DNA from: Oehlia diaphana
Lineage: Eukaryota > Glomeromycota > Glomeromycetes > Glomerales > Glomeraceae
Length of the DNA stretch: 64,000 nt
NCBI GenBank assembly: GCA_003833135.1
Contig: QZLH01000172.1
Location: 38,240-102,239 of the forward strand
Direction of reading: 5' to 3'
Shown: piece by piece, positions 45,106 through 57,203 of the stretch
Numbering within the stretch: the first letter of the stretch is position 1
Layout of the letters: every line of letters begins with the position of its first letter
Translations under genes and position numbers: made by a program
Notes under the pieces: generated by a model
Seen by the model: only the letters and a program-made list of their open reading frames with translations
What the model was told of the DNA's origin: nothing
The model's database searches: none

Positions 45106-45323
45106 TATACATCCTTTATATCATTATGACTTAGTATTATTATTACTTGACATACTAGAAGGGATTTTCCTCACATGTGGACGCAAAGTTTGGAAACAGA
45201 TTTGAAATTTGAGCATATAAAAGAAAAATTTAAGATGGTTTAAGCATTCGACAGTGTACGCGTGAGGTATTTAGATAATATGACGAGCGGTTTATGAATT
45301 AATAATATTAGAATAGTTATGTA

Positions 45324-45811
45324 CAGTCAACGCTCATTATAATGAAGCTCGTTATAGTAAATTTGGCTTATATTGAACCTTTTTTATTCCCCCCGTTCAC
45401 TTACTAATAAATCTTATTCGTTATAGTAAACTTACTAATAAATCTCGATATTAGATATGCAGTAGTAAACTTTTTAAAAATTTTATATAGAACGTATATT
45501 ATATATTTATATTCAAATCATTAGGTATATTGTTCACGAATCACTTTAAACACTTTATTATTAATATTATTTGTATAAGGAATTAAATTTACAAGTTCAT
45601 ACTATGAAATGCTAATAGAACTATCAGATAAAGAAATTATAAATAATTCATTGGTCTAAATATATACAGAATTGGAAATTCTTAATGCTTTAAAATCAAA
45701 AATTAAATACTTTTGTTTAATAAAAGAAACTTTTTATTGTATTAATATAAGGTTTACTATAAAGAAATCTTTCATTTTTATGAATATTTGTTATAGTAAG
45801 AGCTTTGACTG
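45324..45811. mobile_element. pogo/Tigger-like MITE, 488 bp, intact copy
   Basis: Starts CAGTCAACGCTC and ends GAGCTTTGACTG, so the outer bases are inverted, with TA on both sides (45322-45323 and 45812-45813). Subterminal gttatagtaa/ttactataa motifs occur near both ends. The interior is mostly the same as 58735-59188. No transposase; a non-autonomous element mobilised by a pogo-like enzyme is the natural inference. Confidence 0.85.
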
Positions 45812-45813
45812 TA

Positions 45814-47235
45814 GTTTATTATTTTTTATATATTTTGTATCACTTTAATTATTTTAATAAATTGCTGTGGTTAAAAAAAAAATTAAGATATTTAATATCA
45901 AAAATACTTGTTCATTATTAATCATATTTTTATTTTATATTGTAAAAATATACTGATATTGAAAATTACATTTATATTAAATATTACTATATTATATATT
46001 TTAACCCTTACATTAATCTAAAAAAACTGATACTTAAAGTAAATGTATAACATTATAATTTACTATAATAAGAGTAGTATAATAAGCATAACAGATAATA
46101 AAATATTAAATCTACAGTATATAATATTTTTTTAAACTAAAAATATTATAAATATTTTGCATGAAGTTTAAAAAGTTATAAAAAGGCATTTGTTCTTTGC
46201 AAATAATAATCTTGAATTTTAAAAGTTAAGTTATTAATAAAAATTAAATAGTAATTAGAAAACAGGAATTATTGGAAGTCTAAAGCAAAAAGTGATTTAA
46301 TTAATTATGGGTAAATTTAACTAAATACAGTTAAATTAAATTGAATAGTAAAATAATCATGATGGGAAGGTAGTTTATAAACTTTAATACAATAGCTAGT
46401 CAAATTAATTATTTATGTAATATGTTAATAAATAAGTTACAAGTTTCATATAATAATAAAATTTACAATAGGAATTATAAGTAACTGATTCCAAATATTT
46501 TTTGAAGCTATGTGATAATTAGCTATGAAAATTTACAGAATTTAAGATCAATGACAATCTTGATTATCTAATCAAAAGTTAGATGATTAGTGAATTTTAA
46601 CCTTAAAAATGCTAAAAAAGTGATATGAAAATAGTTTGTGTACATAAACATCTAACAAGTATTATAGAACTAAAATAAAAATATAAAAAAATTAGTTATT
46701 TATATTTATTATAATATGTTTATTTTCATTTATTGAATCTAAAAATATTATTAAAATAAAAACTTAAATTACAGATAAAAGTCAATTATTTGCAAAAAAT
46801 ACATATGACAGTTGATTTTCAACCCTAAAATTTGTAATATAGTTTATTTTAAGTAAAATCTTGATATCTATTTTATGTTTAATATATATTATAAGGGTAT
46901 CTTTTAGCTTTTATCTGTAAATTTTTGGTAAAAATATCTTAGAAAAAATTTTGCAATTTAGTTACAAAAAGGCAATATTATTTAAAAATTGTAAAAAAAT
47001 AAAGGATATAATTAAACTTTTTCACCATTTATATTATTTGATCAAAATTATATAAAAATATATATTAATTTATAAAGATTAATATATAAAAAAAATTTAT
47101 ATATTTATAAAAAATTAAAGTGTAAAATAATAAAAAAAAGAAGTTTGCTATTTATCATCACTGGTGGTCAGCACCTGTATCACGTGATTACTATTAACCA
47201 ATAGTATTAATATAACTTTTTATTTAACTTTATGA
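45814..47235. other. Extremely A+T-rich gene-free stretch
   Basis: Almost entirely A and T with no frame longer than about 50 codons. Together with 47980-49753 it forms a roughly 4-kb A+T desert around the satellite. Confidence 0.5.
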
Positions 47236-47979
47236 CTAAAAAATTGCATTAATTTTTAAGAACACTCCAGTCAAATAAATAATAATAGACAAAATGAATG
47301 ATAAGGAATAAGAAAGAATAATAAAAAACAAAAAGAGTAATAAGAAATAATAGTATGAAATGGTAATGGAAAAAGGACAATAGAAGATGAAATAGCAATG
47401 AAAAGAATAGTATGAGATGAAATTATAATGAGAAGCAATATCATATAGAATGAAATTGTGATATATAGGATGAAATGGTGAAGAAGGAAATGGTATGGGA
47501 CAAAATGATAATGATGAAGTGATAAAATAAAATGATAATGAAAAAATAAGATAGGATGAAATAGAAATAAAAGATGAAAGAATAATGTGGAACAAAATGG
47601 AGATGAAAAAAGAATGATAGGTGACGAAATAGTGGTAGTAGAAGATGAAATAGTGATTAAAGGATGAAATGATGATGAAAAAGTGATGTAGAATGAATGG
47701 TAATAGAAAAAATAATATAGAATGAATGGTGATAAAAAAAATGATATAAGACGAAATGGAGATGAAAGAATATATGGAATGAAATGGAAATAGAAAAAGA
47801 ATGATAGGAGATGAAACAGTGATGGAAAAAAATAATAGAACAGCATGGCATAATAAGAAAGAAACAAAAAAAACCATAACCAAAAAAAGAAGTGAATAGC
47901 CCAACAAAAAAAAAAGAAAAAGATAGTCAGTTAAAGAAAATAAATTCCCAATTTCAAAAGACCCAAAATAACTTAACAT
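47236..47979. repeat. Purine-rich satellite (GAATGAAATGGTGATGAAAA-like)
   Basis: Degenerate units of about 20-35 nt made of gaatgaaatgg, tgatgaaaaa and (a/g)taatagaaa strings over some 700 bp. The plus strand is nearly all A and G; therefore the minus strand lacks stops in more than one frame at once (up to 247 codons of Phe/Ser/Ile/Leu/His), which is a composition effect and not a membrane protein. Confidence 0.8.
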
Positions 47980-49753
47980 TTACTAGGTTACTGATGCCAA
48001 AGTTTTAAAGTCGTTAAAAGGTGGAAAAAACAACACGAAGTGGAGTAATAAATAACATGAAAAGAAGGGAGAATAGATAATATTAATGAAGGAAAAAAGA
48101 CATACACAACGTTAAAAAATATGTATAACTTACTGAAAGCTAAGGAGCAGCTGCAAAAAAATAAAATTGCGTAATTAAATAAAAACAAACTAATAAATCT
48201 GATGAGTGACGCAATACAAAAAAATCATGTAACACTGGTGCTATTTTTGAGATATAAAATTCACTGATCATCTAATTTTTGATTTATATAGATTTACATA
48301 TTATACAAACCTATAATTTTGCAGATGATTAAGATTATTATTGATCTTCAATTCTGTAAATATGTATTGTTACATGACTTCAAAAAATATTTGGGATCAA
48401 TTATTTATGAATTTCATTGTAATATTTATAAATCATAAATAAGCATATTTTATACAAATATACTTTATAGGTAATAAGTTACAAGTTTTACAAAAATAAA
48501 AATTTTATTTAACAGCTACAGGTTATAAGTATTTGAAAAAAAATTCAAAATAATTAAAATTTAATGGATGTAATATTAATTTATCAATTTAAAACACTAT
48601 CAATTAATGCAAAAAAAATATAATTGTTATTATAAATATAAAATAAAATTTCTTCAATAAATAAAATATAAATGTTGTTTTATGTTCAATTATATGCTTA
48701 ATAAATTATCTAATAATAATGTAAAGAATAACAATAAAGAATAACAATAAAATTTTATGGGAAAAAAGAAAAGGTATTTCTTGAACAAATAAAATTACTT
48801 CAGAATCTAAAGTAAAGAACAATTCAAATCAACTTTCAGATAAAGTAAAAGATTTACAAATAAGAAAAATGAATCAATTACAAAAGTCAGTTTTTTTGGT
48901 AAAAAAATTAATAAACACTTTTGTAAAAAAATATATATATATAAAAATTGAATTCTAATAAAAAAGAAAGTTGATACATTATACATATGCAAAAAATTAC
49001 TGGATTAATAGTTTCAAAAAATAATTTAAATTTTTATTCTATTTTCAATTATATTTATTTTTATTTAAAATTTTAGATATATACTTTATTATTAATTTTA
49101 TTTTTATTATTATTATTTTTGTTTTTCTTTTAATTTTTTATTTTCAGTCTATAAGTCTATAATATATTATTTTAGTTTACTTTTGTTTACTATTTTTATT
49201 CTTAATTTTTATTGGTAATATAGTATCTAATTTTAATCAGACTGGAAAGCTGGGTGTATCTTTCATAAAATATTTATGATTATTATGTAATTCAAATATA
49301 TTCTAATAAAGATTCAATATTTAAAAAAAAAAATAATAACATAAAATATGTACATTATTTAATTTAATTATTTTTAATTAGCCATAATATTGGTCATTTT
49401 CTCAATGCTACATAAATGAATTTTTTACTAAAAATTGCAAATATTTTTATAGATTTAAATATAATAGCTTTCAAAACAATTATACAATTATTCTGTAAAA
49501 TTTTTATAAAAATATATCAAAATATATTTAAAGTATTCTTAAAATTAAAATATTAAAATAATATCAAAGTTAATTATATTATAATAAAATTATGATATTA
49601 TTTTAAGTTGCTTTTATAGACTTAGATATAATATAATTACAAAATAATAATAAAAATACAATAAAAATGTTTGATGTATTAAATATATTTTAGTAGTACT
49701 TTAAAATTATTACAAGGGTTTTGCTTTTTATCACATTTGCGTTATGACACACC
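47980..49753. other. A+T desert, no gene
   Basis: Homopolymers and TA-rich sequence; nothing recognised. Confidence 0.5.
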
Positions 49754-50260
49754 TTATAATATGTTACATATAAAAGTCAAAAATGACATGTCACTTGAGC
49801 AAAAATTTAATGATTGCTCAGCGTTGATGCTGCTGTGATTTATGGAGATCAATGGAATGTCTTCAAGATTAATGATATGTTTACCGGATGACGATTCTTT
49901 TTGAGTGACCTTTTTAATAACGGGTACTTCATAAATAATTGTACCTATAATTATTGCTGTAGCAGAATGCATCAATTGATTGATTGAGTTCATCTTATTT
50001 GAGCGTCTAATTCCAACCCAGAAATTATGGATCATGATCTCCAAGATTTTCTTTAATGTAGAAATCTAACACAGATTTACCATTCACATTTTGGACCATT
50101 TTTGTCATAATGGCATAATGCCCACCATTTGACCATTATAATATCCAAACTGAACCGATAAATAGCATTGTATCGAAATATAGGATTCTCTATAACCTTT
50201 AATGAAGTTGCATAATTGCATTTACCTTAGCATAGTCAAGAGATAAAATTCAGTAAAGGA
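49754..50260 (-). pseudogene. Unrecognised protein relic
   Basis: The minus strand has a 96-codon open frame (49754-50044) reading MEIMIHNFWVGIRRSNKMNS, then INQLMHSATAIIIGTIIYEV and KKVTQKESSSGKHIINLEDI. The same strand upstream continues with FGYYNGQMVGIMPL and a stop, another stop and ISTLKKIL leading into EIM. So the 96 codons are the 3' part of a longer frame broken by stops. The regular pattern is protein-like (possibly a beta-rich, OB-like fold by the II(x)GT(x)xYEVPV rhythm), but I cannot name it. Confidence 0.45.
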
Positions 50261-50457
50261 ATAGAAAAACTATTAAACACTAAATTACGCTGTACCAGCT
50301 GAGATACACACATGAAGGAAAAATTTCAATTTTTTTATTCAGAAAAAAAATATTAAAAAATAAATAAATAAATAAATATTTCTTTTTATTTGGATAATTT
50401 TTTTCATAGATTTTTAATATAGATACACTCTTTTATCGTTATAATGAAAAAGTACTA

Positions 50458-50573
50458 CAGGTCAAAAAGTGAAAAATCAGGCATCAATCAGTCACCAATC
50501 GGACATCAATCAGGTAGCTGATTGGTGACCGATTGGTGACTGATTGATGCCTGATTTTTCACATTTCGACCTG
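50458..50573. mobile_element. 116-bp palindromic MITE
   Basis: Left arm 50458-50502 and right arm 50529-50573 are inverted copies at 43 of 45 positions, beginning CAGGTC and ending GACCTG around a 26-nt spacer. TA precedes the left end; on the right TA follows after two bases, so a TA duplication is not exact. The arms contain repeated caatca/gattggtga motifs. No coding capacity. Confidence 0.85.
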
Positions 50574-50584
50574 TGTATGCTTTA

Positions 50585-50720
50585 AACAAGATCCTGATGT
50601 TATTGATTTTTTAAATGTATTATTACTAAGATGTGAAACAATGAGTCTAATAAAATGAAAGAATTTTTTTACAAAATTATAGCAATTGAGGGAAATTGTC
50701 AGTTTAAATTGAACAATTGT
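50585..50720 (+). repeat. Second copy of the coding relic at 15.9 kb
   Basis: Sequence corresponding to 15929-16050 with about 75-80 percent identity by eye. Here the frame KQDPDVIDFLNVLLLRCETM ends in a stop where the other copy continues KIKEFYK. It starts about 10 nt after the palindromic MITE. Confidence 0.5.
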
Positions 50721-51026
50721 CGAATAATGTATCTTTTTAATTAAATAATGAATAAAAACATATTTATATTTATTATAATAAAAATTTCCCACTCTCATTT
50801 CTTTCGATATGTGTACTTTAAGAAACTGTCTTCATTTAATAATATTTCCAATATAAGTATATTGATCGAAACACGCTCTTACAAATGTAGAAACAACCAC
50901 TGCTCAAGAATCATGGTTTAATAGCTTGTTGTACCAAAGCTTTTTGGAGTTGGTAATTGGTCTAATAATTGTCTAAGATAGAAAGTATAAGCCATTGAGA
51001 GATCAGACAAATTTTTAAGCAAGACT

Positions 51027-51955
51027 ATATGGGCTGATTTGTTTACTCTGCATTAAAAAGAGTATTTAAATTGATTTTCACAATTTTTGTTACTCAAAAT
51101 TGTTTTGTAATACCAAAAAATCATCTGATTGATGATCACTTGACTAAATAATAAGTTGAACAAAAATTTACATTTGTGAAACTTAAATTATTAAATGTAA
51201 AAGAGCTGTTAAAAAACTCATTTCACTAATAAAAAACCCATTTCTCATATATATGGAATTTTTAATATATTTTTAAAAAGTAAGTATATTTTAATAAAAT
51301 ATAAAGTAAAATAAAAATTTATATAGTCTTAGTAGCTATAAATGTTTATAAAAATATAATAAAAATATTATATAAAGGATGGTATCATAATAGATATTTT
51401 CAAACAATAAAAATAATTTTTTTATGTCAGAGTTTGTATTACCATCTTTAAACGCAAATATATCAAGATCTACTGATCTGTTTTTTATAATTTTAGGCTT
51501 GTTGGAAAGCCCTTATTCTGGACTTTATAGGCGAAAAAAGAGCTTGCCAATTGAACCATTAGATTCAGAGATATTTACGTTTAAAGTTGAAGTACGAACT
51601 TTTTAACATGCTTAAATGCAAATATCTTGGGATCCACTGATTCATTTTTTATAAATTTATGCTCTTTGGAAAGCCCTTGATCTGCTCTATATGAATGAAA
51701 AAAGAGCTTGCTGATTGGATCATTGGATCTGGAGATATTTACGTTTAAAGTTGAGTTACAAATTTTTAACACATATAATAAGTGCTAAGAATTATATTAA
51801 TTTAAAAGAAATATTTATCAAATTATAGTATAATAACATTAAATAAATATTTTTTAATACTCATCCCCAATTTGCTGCATATTATATAGTATTTTGTATA
51901 ATAAAAATGTAATAAAATCAATATTTTAATTAGAGGTAGACAAATCAGCCCATAT
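51027..51955. mobile_element. Element of about 930 bp with inverted ends and internal palindromic duplications
   Basis: The ends atatgggctgatttgtttac (51027) and the reverse complement of 51936-51955 (atatgggctgatttgtctac) match at 19 of 20 positions. Inside, two direct copies of a unit of about 165 bp (51446-51606 and 51610-51775) share ttggaaagccctt, aaaaaagagcttgc and gagatatttacgtttaaagt. Each unit is itself palindromic at its ends (ctttaaacgcaaatat against atatttacgtttaaag). No transposase. I could not find a clear target duplication. Confidence 0.6.
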
Positions 51956-52359
51956 TGATACTAAACAATACAATTAAAGAAATATGATTAGAACTTTAGT
52001 TTTGATTAAAATAAAATAAAATAATTTATATACAAAGAATACTGAAGCAAACATTGGAGGAATAGCTTGTATATTGAGAAATTAAATCATTTTAAATAAG
52101 TTAAATAAATACAAATCACTCACCACGTTATAACATTTTTCTACATATAAATAGCCTGAACCCATTATCTTCAGACGCTCTTTTATGATGAACTCAATTC
52201 ACTATAAGGTTCCAAGATCTATTCTAATAAAAAATTTTATTTTAAAATAATCTTTATTCCCAATAAAATTAACAATTTGAATTCTGGAATTAATGTATAT
52301 TACTATCCAAAAATATTTACTTTCTTCACAACTGTTCTTTCTTATTATCAATTATTGTA
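51956..52359. other. A+T-rich spacer
   Basis: Nothing recognised. Confidence 0.4.
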
Positions 52360-52700
52360 AAGTATGTCTAATAAATCTATCTTTCTCATCCTTCGATTGT
52401 GATTCAAAATTCTCCTGTGGCTCTGATTCTTTGCTTGATAAGTTATTCTCTTTTGTGTCTGTTGTTAAATGATGGGCCCTAAATTCCATCAGTTTTTCAT
52501 ATGTTCAATATCTAATTCATATTCCTATTAAGCTCCTATATGATTGCGGTTTTGGCCGATTTATCAAACGTAAAGTCCCCGCTTATTAATTAATTTTTTG
52601 CCTCTTTCAATTGATTTTTAATCTCCTCTTCTTTCTTTTGGTCGCTTCCTCTATTGCTTCTCAAAATTAATGCTTATCGTTATGCAATCTAAAATAAAAA
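52360..52700 (-). pseudogene. Charged coding relic, unrecognised
   Basis: On the minus strand near 52480-52360: TYEKLMEFRAHHLTTDTKEN, then NLSSKESEPQENFESQSKDE and KDRFIRHTL; upstream in another frame EEATKRKKRRLKINWKRQK. These read as a highly charged, probably helical or disordered protein. Frameshifts join the pieces. No family recognised. Confidence 0.35.
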
Positions 52701-53039
52701 ATCAACGCGTTTTTTATTGTGAGTACTGTGATTAAAAAATTTTCAACAGCTCTACTTCAAATCTTTACCTAACATACAATCTTTTTTTTTAAATTTAACT
52801 CCTGAATTTCGGTAGTGTAATCTCTTAAAAATATTGCCATATTTCTTTTGCCCTCTATTTATTTATTTTCCTTTGTATTAATAAAATAAGGTAGTTGAAC
52901 AATTCTCAATAAATCATGAACAGTACATACACAACTCTAGCTTCGGATAATAATACCATTTGCCCTTACGAGAAATTGTAATGAGAATACCAGTTTAATT
53001 GAAATATTTTTACGCACTCGGCAGATATCATCACACCAA
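52701..53039. other. Spacer
   Basis: A+T-rich; nothing recognised. Confidence 0.4.
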
Positions 53040-53440
53040 ATATGGAGTGCCGAGTAGCACATGCTCATCTGGTAACCTTTCGAGCGCAGAGATTGCGGTG
53101 ATCTTGTAATTAAGAAGAGTGCCCTCTTATATTCATCAGAAATTATACCGTCGATGATTTCATAAGGACAAAGCCATATCTAATTCTGGGATGCGCAACA
53201 GCAACTTAGAATCATACAACTAAAGTGTACATATGCTGTGTCACTGTGTGTTTGTGGTTTAGACCATCATCAGATCTATGTAATTATTTTCCTTAACAGT
53301 ATTATTTCTTAAATTATACAATCTAATGAGGGGTTTGCATCAATAATATCATCAGAAGACAGGTTTTCTTTGTGTATTGCCAGCACTACTTTAACAACAG
53401 TCATAGTAGTGATATTAGCAAACTTTCATACGCTGCTGTC
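53040..53440 (-). repeat. Inverted copy of the 8388-8770 repeat
   Basis: Reverse complement of the dispersed repeat preceding the Helitron relic at 9-10.8 kb; see that entry. Here it stands alone, without a recognisable helicase behind it. Confidence 0.65.
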
Positions 53441-54410
53441 TAACAGGATGATCATCCGCCATATCATGAATCTCTCATAATCGTAGAGCGATATATAGCA
53501 ATAGTGTTGAAAATTTTTCTCTCTGACGATTAAATAACAAATAGTAAAATTGATTTCTCTCAAACTATACCAATAATAACATATTCTGAGAAATAATATT
53601 CTGACACATAATCTGATCCCGTAAGTAATTCTTTCGATAAGGCAAGCGAAAAGACCTTAGTTGAGTTGCAGAAAGGATGTACTGAAAAGACATCCCTGCG
53701 TTGAGAATCTCCTTATACTGAACTAGAATCGACAATTCTAACAGAAGATCCATTAGAAAGGAAGCTATGAAGCTAGTATTTATTGTCGAGGCCTTGAACC
53801 GAACATTATTTGCCAGGACATGTGAATTAAGATGGGGCATCCCCAGAAATTCGTTTGGATCATGCTTGTAGAAAAGTATTAGTCATTCCTAAAAACGGAT
53901 CTGGTAGTATCGTGAATATAGAACTCTAATGCTAGGATCTTTTAATTTAGAATATCTAAAAGATTGGCACCAAAGAATCGGAGATCCAAGGAACGTGAAG
54001 AAGTGCGTATGGTGATGGATTTGTTGCGTGTGATTTTAATGTCGATGTCGGAGTTACATAATTTGGTATCATTTGTTAGTATTTCATACTTGTTATGGTT
54101 GATAATAATATTGGCCAAGTTTCCAGTTGCGGTCAAGAGTGCATTCAATAGAAATTGAATTGAAAAGTAAATAACGCGTATTAAAAGATCTAATAAATGT
54201 TCGGTAGAGACCAAGCGTAAAACTATGAATCAAAGAAACATTATTTTTGTGCTAATTCACTAAATATTCAGGTGAATAATCTTTGTCAATTTTACCTCTA
54301 ATTTTCTTAAGCGCCTAAAATTATTGTTAATTTTGCCGTGATTTTGTGGCGATAATTTTTTTGAAAGATCTGGCATCGATGCATTACTATTATTTAGCAA
54401 AGAATAATGA
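53441..54410. other. No supported gene
   Basis: Frames of about 90 codons exist on the minus strand (53565-53840 and 53942-54214). The plus strand also has coding-like scraps (SPEIRLDHACRKVLVIPKNG near 53838-53898). Neither strand gives a continuous model, so this looks like degraded repeat-derived coding DNA. Confidence 0.35.
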
Positions 54411-54665
54411 TATCGAGGTGTTGGAGGAGTAGATGATGATTCTGCTGATGATAAATATATCGTTTTTCTTGATCATACATCGTCTCTTTCTCAGCGTAGG
54501 CGACGTCTTTGCCCTTTTCCGTTTCTGCGTCCACTTACGCTCTGTCTGGAATTACGGCTGGTTGTTCCGAAGACGAGACAAACGCAATCGCTCAATGTCG
54601 TCTTCATACAAGCTCAAAAGAAGGTTGGCGATCGAAAATTAGAGGCAAGTGATATGAATGTTTAA
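54411..54665 (+). pseudogene. Coding-like fragment, unrecognised
   Basis: An 84-codon open stretch without its own start: YRGVGGVDDDSADDKYIVFL, then a basic Arg-rich part (SLSQRRRRLCPFPFLRPLTL) and KTRQTQSLNVVFIQAQKKVG to TAA. G+C content is higher than in the flanks. An overlapping frame with an ATG (54433-54642) is hydrophobic and less plausible. Could be a spliced internal exon or a relic. Confidence 0.3.
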
Positions 54666-56101
54666 TAAATTAAGACGACAAAGTTCGAGAAATTTTAAAC
54701 TTTGCGCTACATGGGGTGTCGATCAACAAAATTTCTAAGCCACCGATCACTGGATCATTAGATTTATATTTAAACTATGAATTTCTTAATTTATTTGAAT
54801 TTAAATTTAAGTACTTTCATTTCTTTCGTTACAACTCGCAAAATTATACTCGTCGCCAAAATTTATTTAAATTAATACAGTAGTGCATTTTTTCAAAATT
54901 TTTTTTTTAATACTAGATAGTATTAAATTTACTTATTTATCATTCATTGTATTTTATTTTCGATATTTTTTTCCGAATTTATAAATAATAGACAAACGAA
55001 ATCATTAGTTCCACTTAAATTTCAATTTCGTTCAAACTAAACAAAAGTATGTTAACAATAAAAGTCTTATTTCAGAATACTTTGAGATTGGCCACGATCC
55101 CACGATCTTCGTTCTTACAGCAAAATAGCAAACACAAGTACACCACTTACTGAAATGGATAAAATTTTACTTAAAGCCACAACGGACAATCCCTTTCCAA
55201 ATTCCACTTCATTCTTACTGTTCAAAAATATGGATTTTTTTTTGAGAATATAAGACTTCTAAGAATTTTGCATAGATAGGATTTTCACAGTAATAGTGGA
55301 CGTAAGTATTAAAAGTATGAGTATTGATTATAAATATTTAAATATTTTTATTAATATATATTATATTCTCTTTATATTCAGAGGTGAAAAAACAATAACC
55401 ATAAATTTTGATCGATTGGCGATTGGCGTTAACACTTTATATTCCGAAACTTGATAAATAATAATTTATACCTGAATCTCTTGATTATTTGGCATAGTCT
55501 ATCATTTTTATACATCAGTTATTATTTATGTAGAAATTCTTCTACGTTTAACATGCAAAAGGTGGAACCATATTGTGATCAGTTTAATAAGTCATGCTCA
55601 TTTTGACATTGTAAATAGTATGAAAACTGAAGAAGGAAACAACAACAAACATTTAAAAAAATCATGTGAACTATTTAAATGAAATATTAAATTGTATTAC
55701 TGTAATCAGCAATACTTGATGGATCAATAATTCTTGTTTCTCCATCATGAAGAAAGCAACAAAATTAACACTAGAAAGAAACACGTCAAAGAATAATTAG
55801 AAAGATTATAACAAATTTATAAATCCCGTATGATGATTAGATTAAAAGATATATATCAATTATTATTTTATTGGATCACTTTGTTGGGATGATTACAATG
55901 ATTACAACTCTTTTTACTTTACAAATTTTCATTTTTTTTTTTAGATAGTTAAAATGAATATGGTTTAGCTTTATCGTTATAGTGATAGTTTATCACTTTT
56001 TTTTTGTCGTTCCGAAAATACAACTCAATAAATGTAAAATTTATTTAATAAAATTCCGTTTTTGCTCATGATAAAAGTAACATGCTTCAGTTGTATTTAT
56101 T
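54666..56101. other. Gene-free A+T-rich stretch
   Basis: No coding frame or repeat of note recognised. Confidence 0.4.
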
Positions 56102-56353
56102 GCTGCTATTAAAGAATTTAACGATCCAAACGATAAAAAAAAATTGAATAGACAAAATCTAAGTATAAATAATATGATTTTTTGGTCTTCAAATTCTTCT
56201 CGGGTGCCTCAATCTTTATGCAGTAAATTAACTTCAGCCGCTTATTCTCCTGGGTATTCTGTCCCTCAAGGTTCTCATGTTCATGTCGAATGGTTAATGA
56301 CAGAGCACACGTATGCTCTATTTCATGCTATCAGTAAGCTAGGAAAAAGCTGA
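56102..56353 (+). pseudogene. Unrecognised protein fragment
   Basis: Open, with no ATG at the beginning: AAIKEFNDPNDKKKLNRQNL, then a stretch with FWSSNSSRVPQSLCSKLTSA and AAYSPGYSVPQGSHVHVEWL, TEHTYALFHAISKLGKS and TGA. Protein-like by composition, with no domain known to me. It and the next entry may be parts of one decayed or spliced gene. Confidence 0.35.
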
Positions 56354-56499
56354 TATATCATATCACTGTAATATTTAATGATACGTTTCAAAATTGATTG
56401 AAATGAGAATCAAAATACAACGTGAAACGTTCTCATACTTAAAGAAATCCATGAGCCAGTGATTTATCAATTTTCAAAAAAATTTATAGGGCAATTAAT

Positions 56500-56890
56500 G
56501 AGCTGAAAGGTGATATTTCTAACGGTATGAAGTTATTTCATTTTCTACGCCAGAACTCCCGCGATGAATCAAGCACCATCAAGCGCTTTCCAAAATCTTC
56601 GAGACATTAAAGACTGATTTTAAAATAAAAATTTGTATCATTTCCACCTCCAAGAGTTTATACTCCACCAAACCGATCACCTCTTGGAAAGCTTTATACT
56701 GTACATCATAAGAAGTTGTGCGGTCGCTAATTCTCTAACAAACGCAGAGCCAACAACTGAAAATCAGTCCGAAATCGAACACACGGTTGCTAGTTCTCTA
56801 ACTAACGAAGAACCAACAACTGAAAATCAGTCCGTAATCGGACACACGGTTGCTAGTTCTCTTACGAACGCAGAACTAAATTTGTATTAA
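56500..56890 (+). pseudogene. Relic with 21-residue tandem repeat
   Basis: A frame with SFPPPRVYTPPNRSPLGKLY shifts into VANSLTNAEPTTENQSEIEH and repeats. The 63-bp unit starts at 56723, 56786 and 56849 (last copy partial, about 30 bp). Each full unit codes a Thr/Glu/Asn-rich, probably disordered 21-mer. It ends LNLY and TAA at about 56890. Upstream, NQAPSSAFQNLRDIKD (56560-56610) lies in yet another frame. The parent gene is unknown. Confidence 0.45.
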
Positions 56891-57203
56891 GAATGAAATA
56901 TATTTTTTCTTTAAAAGAAAAAATCGCAGTAGTATAAGGAATTGTTTCCAGGTATGGTAATTTTTATATATATCACTATAAACAGGAATTTATAAAAAGC
57001 TTAATAAACTCGTGACAAATTAGGGATCACAGAAATATACATCGTTTTTCCTCTCAAGTATTAAACTTCTGTATAGGCAATTAAAATGACCGATTTGGCT
57101 ACATTATAAATAAACCCGTAATGAAACTCCATTAAAAATACTTTTTCAAATCAAAAATTATTTAAAAATGAATCTCAAACAACACTTGCACACACTAATA
57201 CTA
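56891..57203. other. Spacer
   Basis: A+T-rich; nothing recognised. Confidence 0.4.

Noticed and set aside
47236..47979. 247-codon minus-strand frame, apparently a multi-pass membrane protein
   Set aside because: The plus strand is a purine-rich satellite; several minus frames are open together and the residues mirror the repeat.
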